A DNA stretch of 64,000 nucleotides from Allopusillimonas sp048270225 (GTDB lineage Bacteria; Pseudomonadota; Gammaproteobacteria; Burkholderiales; Burkholderiaceae_B): contig JBLWTG010000012.1 of NCBI GenBank assembly GCA_048270225.1, positions 69,016 to 133,015 of the forward strand. Direction: 5' to 3'. The notes below the pieces were generated by a model. That model did no database searches and was not told where the DNA came from. It saw only the letters and a program-made list of their open reading frames with translations. Shown here piece by piece: positions 57,900-64,000 of this stretch. Position 1 is the stretch's first letter; each line of letters opens with the position of its first letter. The position numbers and the translations under genes were made by a program.

Positions 57900-58499
57900 T
57901 CAGCCTTTCGGCGCTTTGGGGCCGGGGTAAGGGATATCGTAGTAATGCAACGGGAAGCGCCCTGTGCGGCGATCCGCCACGTAGTGCTCCAGCGTGGTAA
58001 TAATGGTGCGGAAGGCCAACTGGTCCCAGGGGATCTCGGCTTCGCTGAAAAACCGGGCTTCAAGGCTTTCGGGGCCGGGCGCCAATGTTTCGCTCAACAC
58101 TTCGGCCAGATAGAAAAAATGCACCTGCTCGGCGTGCGGTACGTCGATCACGGTATACAGTGGCCCGAGTTTGATCTGGGCGCCGGCTTCTTCCTGGGTT
58201 TCGCGCATGGCACCCTGAGCGGTTGTTTCGCCCAGCTCCATAAACCCTGCGGGCAGCGTCCACTTGTCAAAGCGCGGCTCGATGGCCCGGCGGCAGAGCA
58301 GAATCTTGTCTTGCCATATGGGCAGGACGCCCACGACATTGCGGGGGTTCTGGTAATGCACCGCGCCGCACTGCTCGCAGACATCGCGTTCGCGATTGTC
58401 ATCGGGTGGAATGCGGCGTGTCAGCAGCGATCCGCATTGACTGCAAAACTTCTGGCTGCGCGGGGCAGGGAAATAGAATGTGGAGGGGTGCGATGTCAT
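57900..58499 (-). CDS. NUDIX hydrolase with N-terminal zinc ribbon
   Basis: 199-residue protein. A zinc ribbon (CSQCGSLLTRR..CEQCGAVHYQNP) is followed by a Nudix box GFMELGETTAQGAMRETQEEAGA that meets the G-x5-E-x7-RE-x2-EE-x-G pattern. The order resembles NudC-type NADH pyrophosphatase and related ADP-ribose hydrolases, but the SQPWPFPxS motif that marks NudC is absent, so the substrate is a different nucleoside diphosphate derivative. Cotranscription with aat is likely. Confidence 0.85.
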   Translation of the reverse strand: MTSHPSTFYFPAPRSQKFCSQCGSLLTRRIPPDDNRERDVCEQCGAVHYQNPRNVVGVLPIWQDKILLCRRAIEPRFDKWTLPAGFMELGETTAQGAMRETQEEAGAQIKLGPLYTVIDVPHAEQVHFFYLAEVLSETLAPGPESLEARFFSEAEIPWDQLAFRTIITTLEHYVADRRTGRFPLHYYDIPYPGPKAPKG

Positions 58500-58530
58500 G
58501 CGAGGATTCTAACCAATGGCGATGCCGGTG

Positions 58531-59166
58531 TCAGGAAGTTTCGGGTTCAGGCATGCGGACAAAACCCATGGTGGCGGGTATGTCCTCGGCCGCAGAGAAC
58601 CCGAAGGTAATCGCCTTGCGCGGCTCCCCGGCGCAGGGAGCAGTGAGCGGCATCACCTCGAACGGCGCCTGCCGTTCAGTATCATCGGCCAGTATGTCCA
58701 GGGCGCTCGCGCCGTCGATGGTTTGCAGGCGGGAGAGCACTGCTTCGAGATCCCTGCCCTGGATCAGGCCAGGGCCATGCGCGGTCTGGGCGTAAAGCCG
58801 GCCATCGCTGGCGAGCAGCCACGCACGGACCGCGGAAACATCCACCCCCGTGTGCGTCAGCAGCTGAAAGGGGTTTTCCGGCGTGGTCAGGGCGTGTAGC
58901 ACAAATGGTGCGGCATCCAGTCTGACATACACTCGTTGTGGGCCATTCTGGAAATACCATTGGCCCCGTGCGTCCGCGGCATAGTTGCGGCCGATGAATT
59001 GCAGAATGGGCTGGCTGGTAATGGCTTCGCCAGCCTGTTCCGGCGCACGCAATGCCTCACCTTGAGAATGCAGGCGCCAGTTGCCTTGTCCGTTCAGCGA
59101 CAGCCAGCCAAAGACGTCAGGCACCTGCGGCCAGCGCACCATGGCGTCAATTACGCTTTTGTCCAT
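58531..59166 (-). CDS. conserved hypothetical protein (Burkholderiales type, DUF)
   Basis: 211-residue soluble protein starting MDKSVIDAMVRWPQVPDVFGWLSLNGQG. GGGAGA lies nine bases before the ATG at 59166, which decides the start over the longer frame. It has a beta-rich look (RVYVRLDAAPFVLHALTTPENPFQLLTHTG, DGRLYAQTAHGPGLIQGRDL). I recall similar DUF2946-like proteins beside NUDIX genes in this order, but the family number is uncertain and the role unknown. It probably starts the transcript that continues into the NUDIX gene, 31 bases on. Confidence 0.7.
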   Translation of the reverse strand: MDKSVIDAMVRWPQVPDVFGWLSLNGQGNWRLHSQGEALRAPEQAGEAITSQPILQFIGRNYAADARGQWYFQNGPQRVYVRLDAAPFVLHALTTPENPFQLLTHTGVDVSAVRAWLLASDGRLYAQTAHGPGLIQGRDLEAVLSRLQTIDGASALDILADDTERQAPFEVMPLTAPCAGEPRKAITFGFSAAEDIPATMGFVRMPEPETS

Positions 59167-59266
59167 GCTTGGATTCTCCCGATTGGCACGGACAAAGTAT
59201 AGAGGAGGCTCGGCAGATATCCCGGAGATGTCTCTGCGCGCCGAAGGCGTGCTGCCCGGCAGGTGC

Positions 59267-59968
59267 TTAGCGGCTGCGTCCGCTGATGGAGAAAGGGCGG
59301 CGAACGGGCGTGCGCAGCGTGCCGCCCAGACGCTGGGCGACAGCGTACCCGAGTGCCTGCGCGGCTTCCGCAAGCACGATCAACACCAGCACTACTGCCA
59401 GCAGCAACAGTGGCCGGAACTCACTATACCCATACTGAATACCAAAGCGGCCCAGGCCTCCGCCGCCCAGTGCGCCGGCCAGCGTGGAATAGCCCACCAG
59501 GCAGGCCAGGGTCAGGCCCAGCCCTGCGATGATGCCGGGCAGTGCCTGCGGCAGAAGGCCTTGTACCGCAGTATGCAGCGGCGTGGCGCCGGCATCGAGC
59601 GCATTGTTCTCCCTATGGCTGGCAGCATAGCGCAGCGCGGTTTCAGTCTGGCGCGCGACAAAAGGGGTGGCGATAATGCTCAGTGGAATCAGGGCCGCGG
59701 CAAGCCCGGCCGAGGTGCCCAGTACAAAATGGGTGAACGGAATCGCCATCACAAGAATCATGATGGACGGCGTTGCACGCAGGGCGTGTGTCGCATAGCT
59801 TGCGGCCAACGCCAGGCGCGATGGGGAGCGTTCGCCGTGGCGGCCTGAAAAATAAAGCACTACCCCCAGAGGAATTCCCAGCACTGCACCGATAATGCAG
59901 GAGACGCCAACCATCAGCAGCGTCTCGCCGAACGACGTAAAGAACAGATCTGCCAGAGGCACGGACAT
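59267..59968 (-). CDS. orphan MetI-type ABC transporter permease
   Basis: 233-residue permease with five hydrophobic helices, similar to the methionine importer subunit MetI (SFGETLLMVGVSCIIGAVLGIPLGV, RATPSIMILVMAIPFTHFVLG, DAGATPLHTAVQGLLPQALPGII as the coupling loop, TLACLVGYSTLAGALGGGGLG). The ATPase (MetN) and binding protein (MetQ) are not beside it. On the mRNA, CCTTGT and ACAAGG (59978-59995) can form a hairpin that includes the AAGGAA ribosome site just before the start, so translation may be controlled. Partner subunits elsewhere are expected. Confidence 0.78.
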   Translation of the reverse strand: MSVPLADLFFTSFGETLLMVGVSCIIGAVLGIPLGVVLYFSGRHGERSPSRLALAASYATHALRATPSIMILVMAIPFTHFVLGTSAGLAAALIPLSIIATPFVARQTETALRYAASHRENNALDAGATPLHTAVQGLLPQALPGIIAGLGLTLACLVGYSTLAGALGGGGLGRFGIQYGYSEFRPLLLLAVVLVLIVLAEAAQALGYAVAQRLGGTLRTPVRRPFSISGRSR

Positions 59969-60111
59969 GGGGGGATTCCTTGTTGGTTTACAAGGATTGT
60001 AGGGAGGGGGCGAGGCAAACCGAACTATTGATTTGGAACGAGGTTATAGCCCTGTGTCATAACCCGCGCGGCGTCACGGTGCTGTCTGGTGTTGTCTGTG
60101 CGATGGCGTCC

Positions 60112-60372
60112 CTAGACCGGGTCGCGGCTGAGCCGCCAGGATTTTCTTCCCATGGGCGTCAGACGGTACCGGCCCAGCTCGTCGGCGGGTTCGATAAGAT
60201 GCTCTGCTGCGGCCCAGGCCATAATCGCGGCAATGACGGTCTTGTTCATGCCGGCAGCCGCCTGGGATTGCTGCAGTTCGGTCTCGGACTGCGTGGCATT
60301 TTCGTACGGAAACCCCTGTACCAAAGTTCGCCATCCCGCACCGGGATCAGACAGGGCAGTGTAATCGGTCAT
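60112..60372 (-). CDS. hypothetical protein, 86 aa
   Basis: Starts MTDYTALSDPGAGWRTLVQG. The part AGMNKTVIAAIMAWAAAEHLIEPADELGRYRLTPMGRKSWRL looks like a small winged-helix domain (helix, helix, wing ending in LTPMGR). A GGTGA ribosome-like stretch precedes the ATG at 60372. No family recognised; could be a small DNA-binding protein. The overlapping plus-strand frame is not credible. Confidence 0.45.
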   Translation of the reverse strand: MTDYTALSDPGAGWRTLVQGFPYENATQSETELQQSQAAAGMNKTVIAAIMAWAAAEHLIEPADELGRYRLTPMGRKSWRLSRDPV

Positions 60373-60603
60373 ATTTTCACCATTTACGTATGCACAATAC
60401 CCGCGAATGTGCAGATATTCTAAGTTTCGGCTTTAAAAGAGATATTGTCGTTGACTAATATTCCCCCTGCGTCTATCGTATGCGCAGGTTTCCCTTTAGG
60501 TTAGTTTAGTTTGACAATACGTGCGCTACATCGTACCCATTGCATATTTTTTACGCCTGGTGAACCTGATGGACATGTCGTCCAAAATCAACAGGAGTAA
60601 CAT

Positions 60604-60813
60604 ATGCAGAAAGAATTCGGCGTTGTAAAGTGGTTTAACAACGAAAAAGGCTTTGGGTTTATCATGCCCGAATCTGGCGGCAAAGACCTCTTTGCTCATT
60701 ATTCGGAAATCGTCGGCGACGGACACCGTTCGCTCGAAGAAAACCAGCGGGTATCTTTCGTGGCCGGTATGGGCCAGAAAGGTCCTCAGGCCACTTCCAT
60801 CGAACCCGTATAA
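60604..60813 (+). CDS. cold-shock domain protein
   Basis: 69-residue Csp. EFGVVKWFNNEKGFGFIMPE contains RNP1 (KGFGFI); RNP2 is the variant DLFAHY instead of VFVHF; the end QKGPQATSIEPV is typical. It binds single-stranded RNA/DNA as a chaperone. AGGAG at 60592-60596 fixes the start. The AT-rich 230-base region upstream has TTGACA at 60510-60515 but no properly spaced -10. Confidence 0.92.
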   Translation: MQKEFGVVKWFNNEKGFGFIMPESGGKDLFAHYSEIVGDGHRSLEENQRVSFVAGMGQKGPQATSIEPV

Positions 60814-60833
60814 GTTCGAATAGCAGTTGCCTT

Positions 60834-60871
60834 AAACGGGCCGGTCGTGCATGCACGGCCGGCCCGTTTTT
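60834..60871 (+). terminator. intrinsic terminator after the cold-shock gene
   Basis: AAACGGGCCGG (60834-60844) pairs with CCGGCCCGTTT (60859-60869), with an inner CGTGC/GCACG extension and a TTTTT tail. Confidence 0.85.
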
Positions 60872-61006
60872 CATGGTTGACGGTTTACGTGCGTGAAGCG
60901 TACCGGCCGCCTGTCAGTTAGTATCGATACCAGTATATCTGGCTGTCTTGTACCGGCATGGATTGGGCGATATCGTGAGTTTTTCAACACGGAAGAAAAT
61001 CAGACC

Positions 61007-61789
61007 ATGCCGAACAATCATAGCGAAACAGTACAGGCGCAGTTCGATCCTCAGGCCCAGGCCTATCTGCAAAGCGCGGTGCATGCGGCCGGCCCCGATC
61101 TGCTGCGCGCCGCCGAGCTGGTTAGCCAGACTATCCCCGCCGAATCGGGGCGCCTTCTGGATGTCGGTTGCGGCGCCGGACACCTGAGCTTTGCCATGGC
61201 CGGCTCGCTGGCCAGTGTAACGGCCGTCGATCCCTCGCCCAGCATGCTGGCGACCACAGCCCGGGCCGCCAGCGGAAAAGGCCTTGCCAATATCCGGACG
61301 GTGCAGGCCGGCGCGGAATCTCTGCCATTTGACGACGGGCAGTTCTGTGTGGTCGCATCCCGCTACAGCGCTCACCATTGGCTGAATTTGCCCGATGCGC
61401 TCAAGGAAATGCGCCGCGTGGTCAAGCCGGGCGGTTACCTGCTGATGATAGATATCGAAGGTGATGAAAACGCACTGGTGGACACCCATTTGCAGGCCAT
61501 AGAACTGTTGCGTGACCGTTCACATATTCGCGATCGCTCGCCTTCGGAATGGGAGCGGCTTATCACGGAGGCCGGCTTCTCGGAGATTGTGCATCAGAGC
61601 TGGATGACGCGGCTTGCGTTCGAACCGTGGGTGACGCGGATGCGCACCAGCCCGGATCGCGTGGCGATGATACGCACGATGCAGCAGGAGGCGCCGGCAG
61701 AGGTCCGGCAGGCGCTGGCTATTGAGGAAGATGGCACGTTTTCGATGAGGACGGGCTTGTGGTGGGCTCGCGCTCATCCTGCCATTTGA
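61007..61789 (+). CDS. class I SAM-dependent methyltransferase
   Basis: 260-residue Rossmann-fold methyltransferase of the UbiE/Methyltransf_11 kind. Motif I is GRLLDVGCGAGHLSFAM, acidic end of strand 2 VTAVDPSPSML, motif II-like AGAESLPFDDGQFCVVASRYSAHHW and VVKPGGYLLMID. GGAAGAA precedes the ATG at 61007. Substrate unknown; the SAHHW pattern is common in ubiquinone/biotin-type methyltransferases. Its 3' end overlaps the convergent small gene on the other strand by 71 bases. Confidence 0.82.
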   Translation: MPNNHSETVQAQFDPQAQAYLQSAVHAAGPDLLRAAELVSQTIPAESGRLLDVGCGAGHLSFAMAGSLASVTAVDPSPSMLATTARAASGKGLANIRTVQAGAESLPFDDGQFCVVASRYSAHHWLNLPDALKEMRRVVKPGGYLLMIDIEGDENALVDTHLQAIELLRDRSHIRDRSPSEWERLITEAGFSEIVHQSWMTRLAFEPWVTRMRTSPDRVAMIRTMQQEAPAEVRQALAIEEDGTFSMRTGLWWARAHPAI

Positions 61790-61961
61790 TTTTCATGTCG
61801 CGAATCAGGTCCTGGGCGATGCGCATCACTTCTTGCCTGGGCGGGCTGTCGTCATGTTCAAGCAGGGCGAAGAGCGAATCCACCGTTCTTAATATGGCCC
61901 GCACATTGTTCCAATGCGCTTTTTGAAGTCCGTTGAAATCAGCTTCATCCATATTGCTCAT
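61719..61961 (-). CDS. small helical hypothetical protein
   Basis: 80 residues from ATG 61961 (MSNMDEADFNGLQKAHWNNV). The sequence predicts two to three helices (LQKAHWNNVRAILRTVDSLFALLEH, VMRIAQDLIRDMKIKWQDE) with a disordered tail. The C-terminal codons overlap the convergent methyltransferase gene. No family recognised; coding potential is moderate. Confidence 0.4.
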   Translation of the reverse strand: MSNMDEADFNGLQKAHWNNVRAILRTVDSLFALLEHDDSPPRQEVMRIAQDLIRDMKIKWQDEREPTTSPSSSKTCHLPQ

Positions 61962-61996
61962 AGTCGATCCCGTCATGCGCAAAACGTGTTCCCGCG

Positions 61997-62392
61997 CTAA
62001 TTGATCCTGGTTGCCCCCTGTCTTGCAAGGACAGCTCCCGCTTTGGCGTAGCCCAGATATCTGATGCTATGCCAAAGCAGGAACAGGCCCAGTCCAAGCA
62101 CAGGGATCAGGATGATGGAAAAAATCCAGCATACCGCTACCAGCAAAAAACTGGTGCGGTGATAGAGTGCCGTGCCTTTGCCCACCTGCAGGCCGATCAG
62201 GCGATTATCGCGGATATATAGCGCAGAAGTCTCTGCGCTGCGGGCGGCTTTGCTCAGATACTTGATCAGCGGTTTCGGTACGGCCACGTCGAGAATCGCG
62301 TGATCTCCGACCTCTATGACGGAGTAAGTCACGGTTTTCCGGCTGACACGCGTGTAGCCGAGCATGGCCACCACGCCCTGAATTGTTTTCAT
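61997..62392 (-). CDS. membrane-anchored hypothetical protein
   Basis: 131 residues. AGGAA eight bases before the ATG at 62392 (MKTIQGVVAMLGYTRVSRKT) sets the start. A soluble N-terminal domain of about 80 residues (TYSVIEVGDHAILDVAVPKPLIKYLSKAARSAETSALYI) is followed by one long hydrophobic hairpin (SFLLVAVCWIFSIILIPVLGLGLFLLW). No family recognised. Overall base composition is lower in GC than most of the window. Confidence 0.5.
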   Translation of the reverse strand: MKTIQGVVAMLGYTRVSRKTVTYSVIEVGDHAILDVAVPKPLIKYLSKAARSAETSALYIRDNRLIGLQVGKGTALYHRTSFLLVAVCWIFSIILIPVLGLGLFLLWHSIRYLGYAKAGAVLARQGATRIN

Positions 62393-62866
62393 AATGTAAT
62401 TCCTGAACGCTTTGCGTCGCAGAAAACCGCTCCCAGGCAATTCGGGGAAGGGCGTTTGGGCCTTTCCATTGATTTGGAGACGCAGTCAGCCCGATAAAGC
62501 ATCTAAATATAGCAATATAAGTTACATTCAAATATTTAAATTTACATTACGTTGTTTAAATGGGACAGCGTGGTGGATATGGCTTTGCGCGAGGCGGGCC
62601 GGACTGCACGCCACATGTTCGTGCTTGCGCCTGCTTGGGGGTGGCAAGATAGCCATGACCGCTGTCGCCGCAGCAATGCCGGGCATCCAGATTGCTATTG
62701 GGTGGATAGCCCCTACCTACGCGCTGCGGTGGCCTGAATAGTACAAAATTTTGGAAAATCTCAAAAAAATAGATAACCAATTGTGAAGCGCATGGGTTTG
62801 GTTTATCCGTGTTGCTACGCTCGCATCATGCTCGCTGTTATGAATCAATAAAAAACAGAATATGAC
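62393..62866. other. AT-rich intergenic stretch without a recognised gene
   Basis: Two AT-rich blocks (62496-62560 and 62738-62790) flank a GC-rich middle. Short frames in the middle have no ribosome site and no recognisable protein pattern. The AT blocks could be promoter or nucleoid-protein sites for the membrane-protein gene and the pseudo-receiver gene that point away from each other. Confidence 0.5.
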
Positions 62867-63689
62867 ATGAAACTACTTGTGGTGGAATCCGAGTCCGACG
62901 CGCTGAAACGATTGATTCGCGTTTTACAGCGGCATGCGATCGATCCTATTGTCGCGCTGGATGGCAATCAGGCTCTCGATCTCGCTATTTCGGCGCGTCC
63001 TGATCTGATTCTGATGGAAACCAGGCTGGATAAACTGAGTGGTTTTTGCTGTTGCCAAGTTCCTGAAATCCGACGCAAGAACGAGTTCGATAGGGCTTAT
63101 TTTTCTCAGCAATCAGGCTGATATAGAGTCAAGAATGACAGGCTTGCGGCTTGGCGCACAAGACTACATTACCAAGCCGTTCCATGGTGGTGAATTGGTG
63201 CAGCGCCTGCGGATTCATGCTGACCTGGTGTCTCGTTCGCTTATAGGAAAGGGGCGCAACCATGTGCGCGGCCTTCACGAGAGCAGTGATCTTGAAATGC
63301 GGACGGACCGCATCACTGTCGCGCAGCATCAGTTGCTGTCCATGGCCGGCTCCATCATCAAAGAGCATGCGTCGGCGGGCCTGACGCTGGATATGGTTGT
63401 CTCTATGTTGCGCGTTCCCAAGGCCCAGCTCCAGCGTGCTTTCCGGTCGGGCTATGGCATCACGGTCTCCGGATATATCCGCAGAATATATATGCATAAG
63501 GCGGCTTATATGCTGGCCAGAACGTCGACCAATATCATTGATGTGGCCGCAACTGTTGGATACTCCGGTGCGGCCAATTTTGCCACCGCATTCAGACTCT
63601 ACTACGGCATTAATCCTTCAGCGGTTCGTCGTGGTCGCATGGTACCTCCGATAGGAGGCTGTGGCGACCGTTCACCGCGAGAGAGATGA
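62867..63689 (+). pseudogene. pseudo-receiver/AraC-type regulator split by a one-base frameshift
   Basis: Two overlapping frames make one protein of about 273 residues. The first (62867 on) reads MKLLVVESESDALKRL..LAISARPDLILMETRLDKLSGF; the second resumes with AVAKFLKSDARTSSIGLIFLS, the rest of a receiver domain with LGAQDYITKPFHGGEL, and then an AraC-type double helix-turn-helix (LTLDMVVSMLRVPKAQLQRAF, VAATVGYSGAANFATAFRLYYGINPSAVR). The shift lies at five T bases, 63043-63047, where four would restore the frame. The receiver lacks the acidic pocket (VESE in place of VDDE) and has Glu for the phosphoacceptor Asp (LILME), so it should not be phosphorylated. It may be inactive, phase variable or a sequencing slip. 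Confidence 0.75.
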
Positions 63690-64000
63690 CCGGGCAGGAT
63701 TGTGCTGCTTGGCCAGTCAAAGTGCGAAGGCCGGTGTTCATAGGGGGGAGGGCCGAGGCGCCCCCCGATAACGTAGTCTGCCAAACCCTGCGCCAGCGCC
63801 ACCAACACCGCACTAGGATGGTCGGATGCATTCATGAACAAAAAAAGCGTCTGATTGATTTTTTCCATCACAGCCTCGAAACAGGATCGCCGCAGGCATG
63901 CCTGTGTGCCTGGGTGATCTCTTTGACCCGGTGCGCGGCAAGCCTCGGCCTTTAGGCCGGAGGAAGGATAGCGCGGACGGCGCAGGCGTCCTTTGGGCGG
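63690..64000. other. stretch with a truncated gene remnant and no intact gene
   Basis: Contains the PAP2 N-terminal remnant described separately, a GC hairpin (GGGGGG near 63743-63748 with CCCCCC 63761-63766) at its break, and a CCTCGGCC/GGCCGGAGG hairpin near 63946-63965. No complete gene is seen. Confidence 0.5.
63761..63868 (-). pseudogene. N-terminal remnant of a PAP2-type membrane phosphatase
   Basis: From ATG 63868, with GAGG five bases upstream, the frame reads MEKINQTLFLFMNASDHPSAVLVALAQGLADYVIGG. This is the usual beginning of PAP2 (undecaprenyl-diphosphate or lipid phosphatase-like) proteins up to the first membrane helix. After 63761 the frame goes on as a Pro/Arg-rich sequence without membrane helices (to 63602), and the PAP2 signature motifs are missing. 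It therefore looks like a gene cut at the G/C-rich hairpin. The expected rest is not found on either strand nearby. Confidence 0.5.

Noticed and set aside
62556..62780. Short open frames on either strand in the gap before the pseudo-receiver gene
   Set aside because: No ribosome sites, no protein pattern; judged non-coding.
63602..63760. Continuation of the PAP2 frame as a real C-terminal half
   Set aside because: The residues are Pro/Arg/Gly-rich with no membrane helices and lie antisense to the AraC domain end; treated as readthrough.

Overview
The window is a 64 kb piece of a GC-rich bacterial chromosome with dense gene packing and mostly housekeeping content. Gene content points to Betaproteobacteria, order Burkholderiales, most likely family Alcaligenaceae: a Bug-type tripartite tricarboxylate transporter receptor, a RisA/RisS-like two-component pair, a phasin, gallate/protocatechuate catabolism genes and a double-length UvrA. 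This placement is inferred from gene families, not from a marker-gene tree. No rRNA, tRNA, CRISPR array, insertion sequence or prophage was recognised.

Layout. 1-10 kb: 3' part of tcdA, an acyl-CoA dehydrogenase, and on the minus strand a run uvrA (tandem-duplicated, 1931 aa) - pabB - pabC. 10-18 kb: a 42-residue basic ORF followed by two terminators, a family 2 glycosyltransferase, ettA, an isochorismatase-like hydrolase, an OsmB-like lipoprotein, then a LysR regulator divergent from a Bug receptor, galB and galC. 18-32 kb: minCDE and glnS (minus), a strikingly divergent CydA/CydB pair, a RisS/RisA-like sensor/regulator pair, a ClcB-like chloride channel, an outer-membrane barrel resembling part of a fimbrial usher, and recQ. 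32-39 kb: ruvB, a PLP-dependent dehydratase, then ruvA, ruvC, purH, fis, dusB and ubiH on the minus strand. 39-51 kb: a TM2 protein, an MgtC-tail-like small protein behind a long leader, CtaG-like and BepA-like proteins, a YheT-like hydrolase, an NTF2-like protein, a CHCC zinc-finger protein, ilvE, azlCD, rhlE, a thioredoxin-like protein, an EI24 membrane protein and a molybdopterin-binding-domain protein. 51-64 kb: an autoregulated-looking IclR gene, an AbiEi/AbiEii-type two-gene cassette, a phasin with a perfect 29-bp palindrome on its promoter, pyrD-bpt-aat, a NUDIX hydrolase, an orphan MetI-type permease, a cold-shock protein, a methyltransferase, small unknown genes, a frameshifted pseudo-receiver/AraC regulator and a truncated PAP2 phosphatase remnant.

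How genes work together. pabB/pabC make p-aminobenzoate for folate. galB/galC finish the 4-oxalomesaconate branch of gallate/protocatechuate 4,5-cleavage, giving pyruvate and oxaloacetate, beside a probable uptake receptor and regulator. minCDE place the division septum. ruvABC, recQ and uvrA serve DNA repair. aat/bpt form the N-degron tagging pair. ilvE with azlCD links branched-chain amino acid transamination and export.

The most unusual item is the CydA/CydB-like operon at 22.4-24.9 kb. By hand alignment, the subunit I homologue has lost all four axial haem ligands and both proton-channel glutamates of E. coli CydA while keeping the fold and a coupled CydB partner, so it is unlikely to be an ordinary bd oxidase. 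Secondary points of interest are the MgtC-tail leader with a short upstream ORF, the pseudo-receiver with a one-base frameshift, the nuclease-like AbiEi partner, and the stand-alone usher-like barrel.
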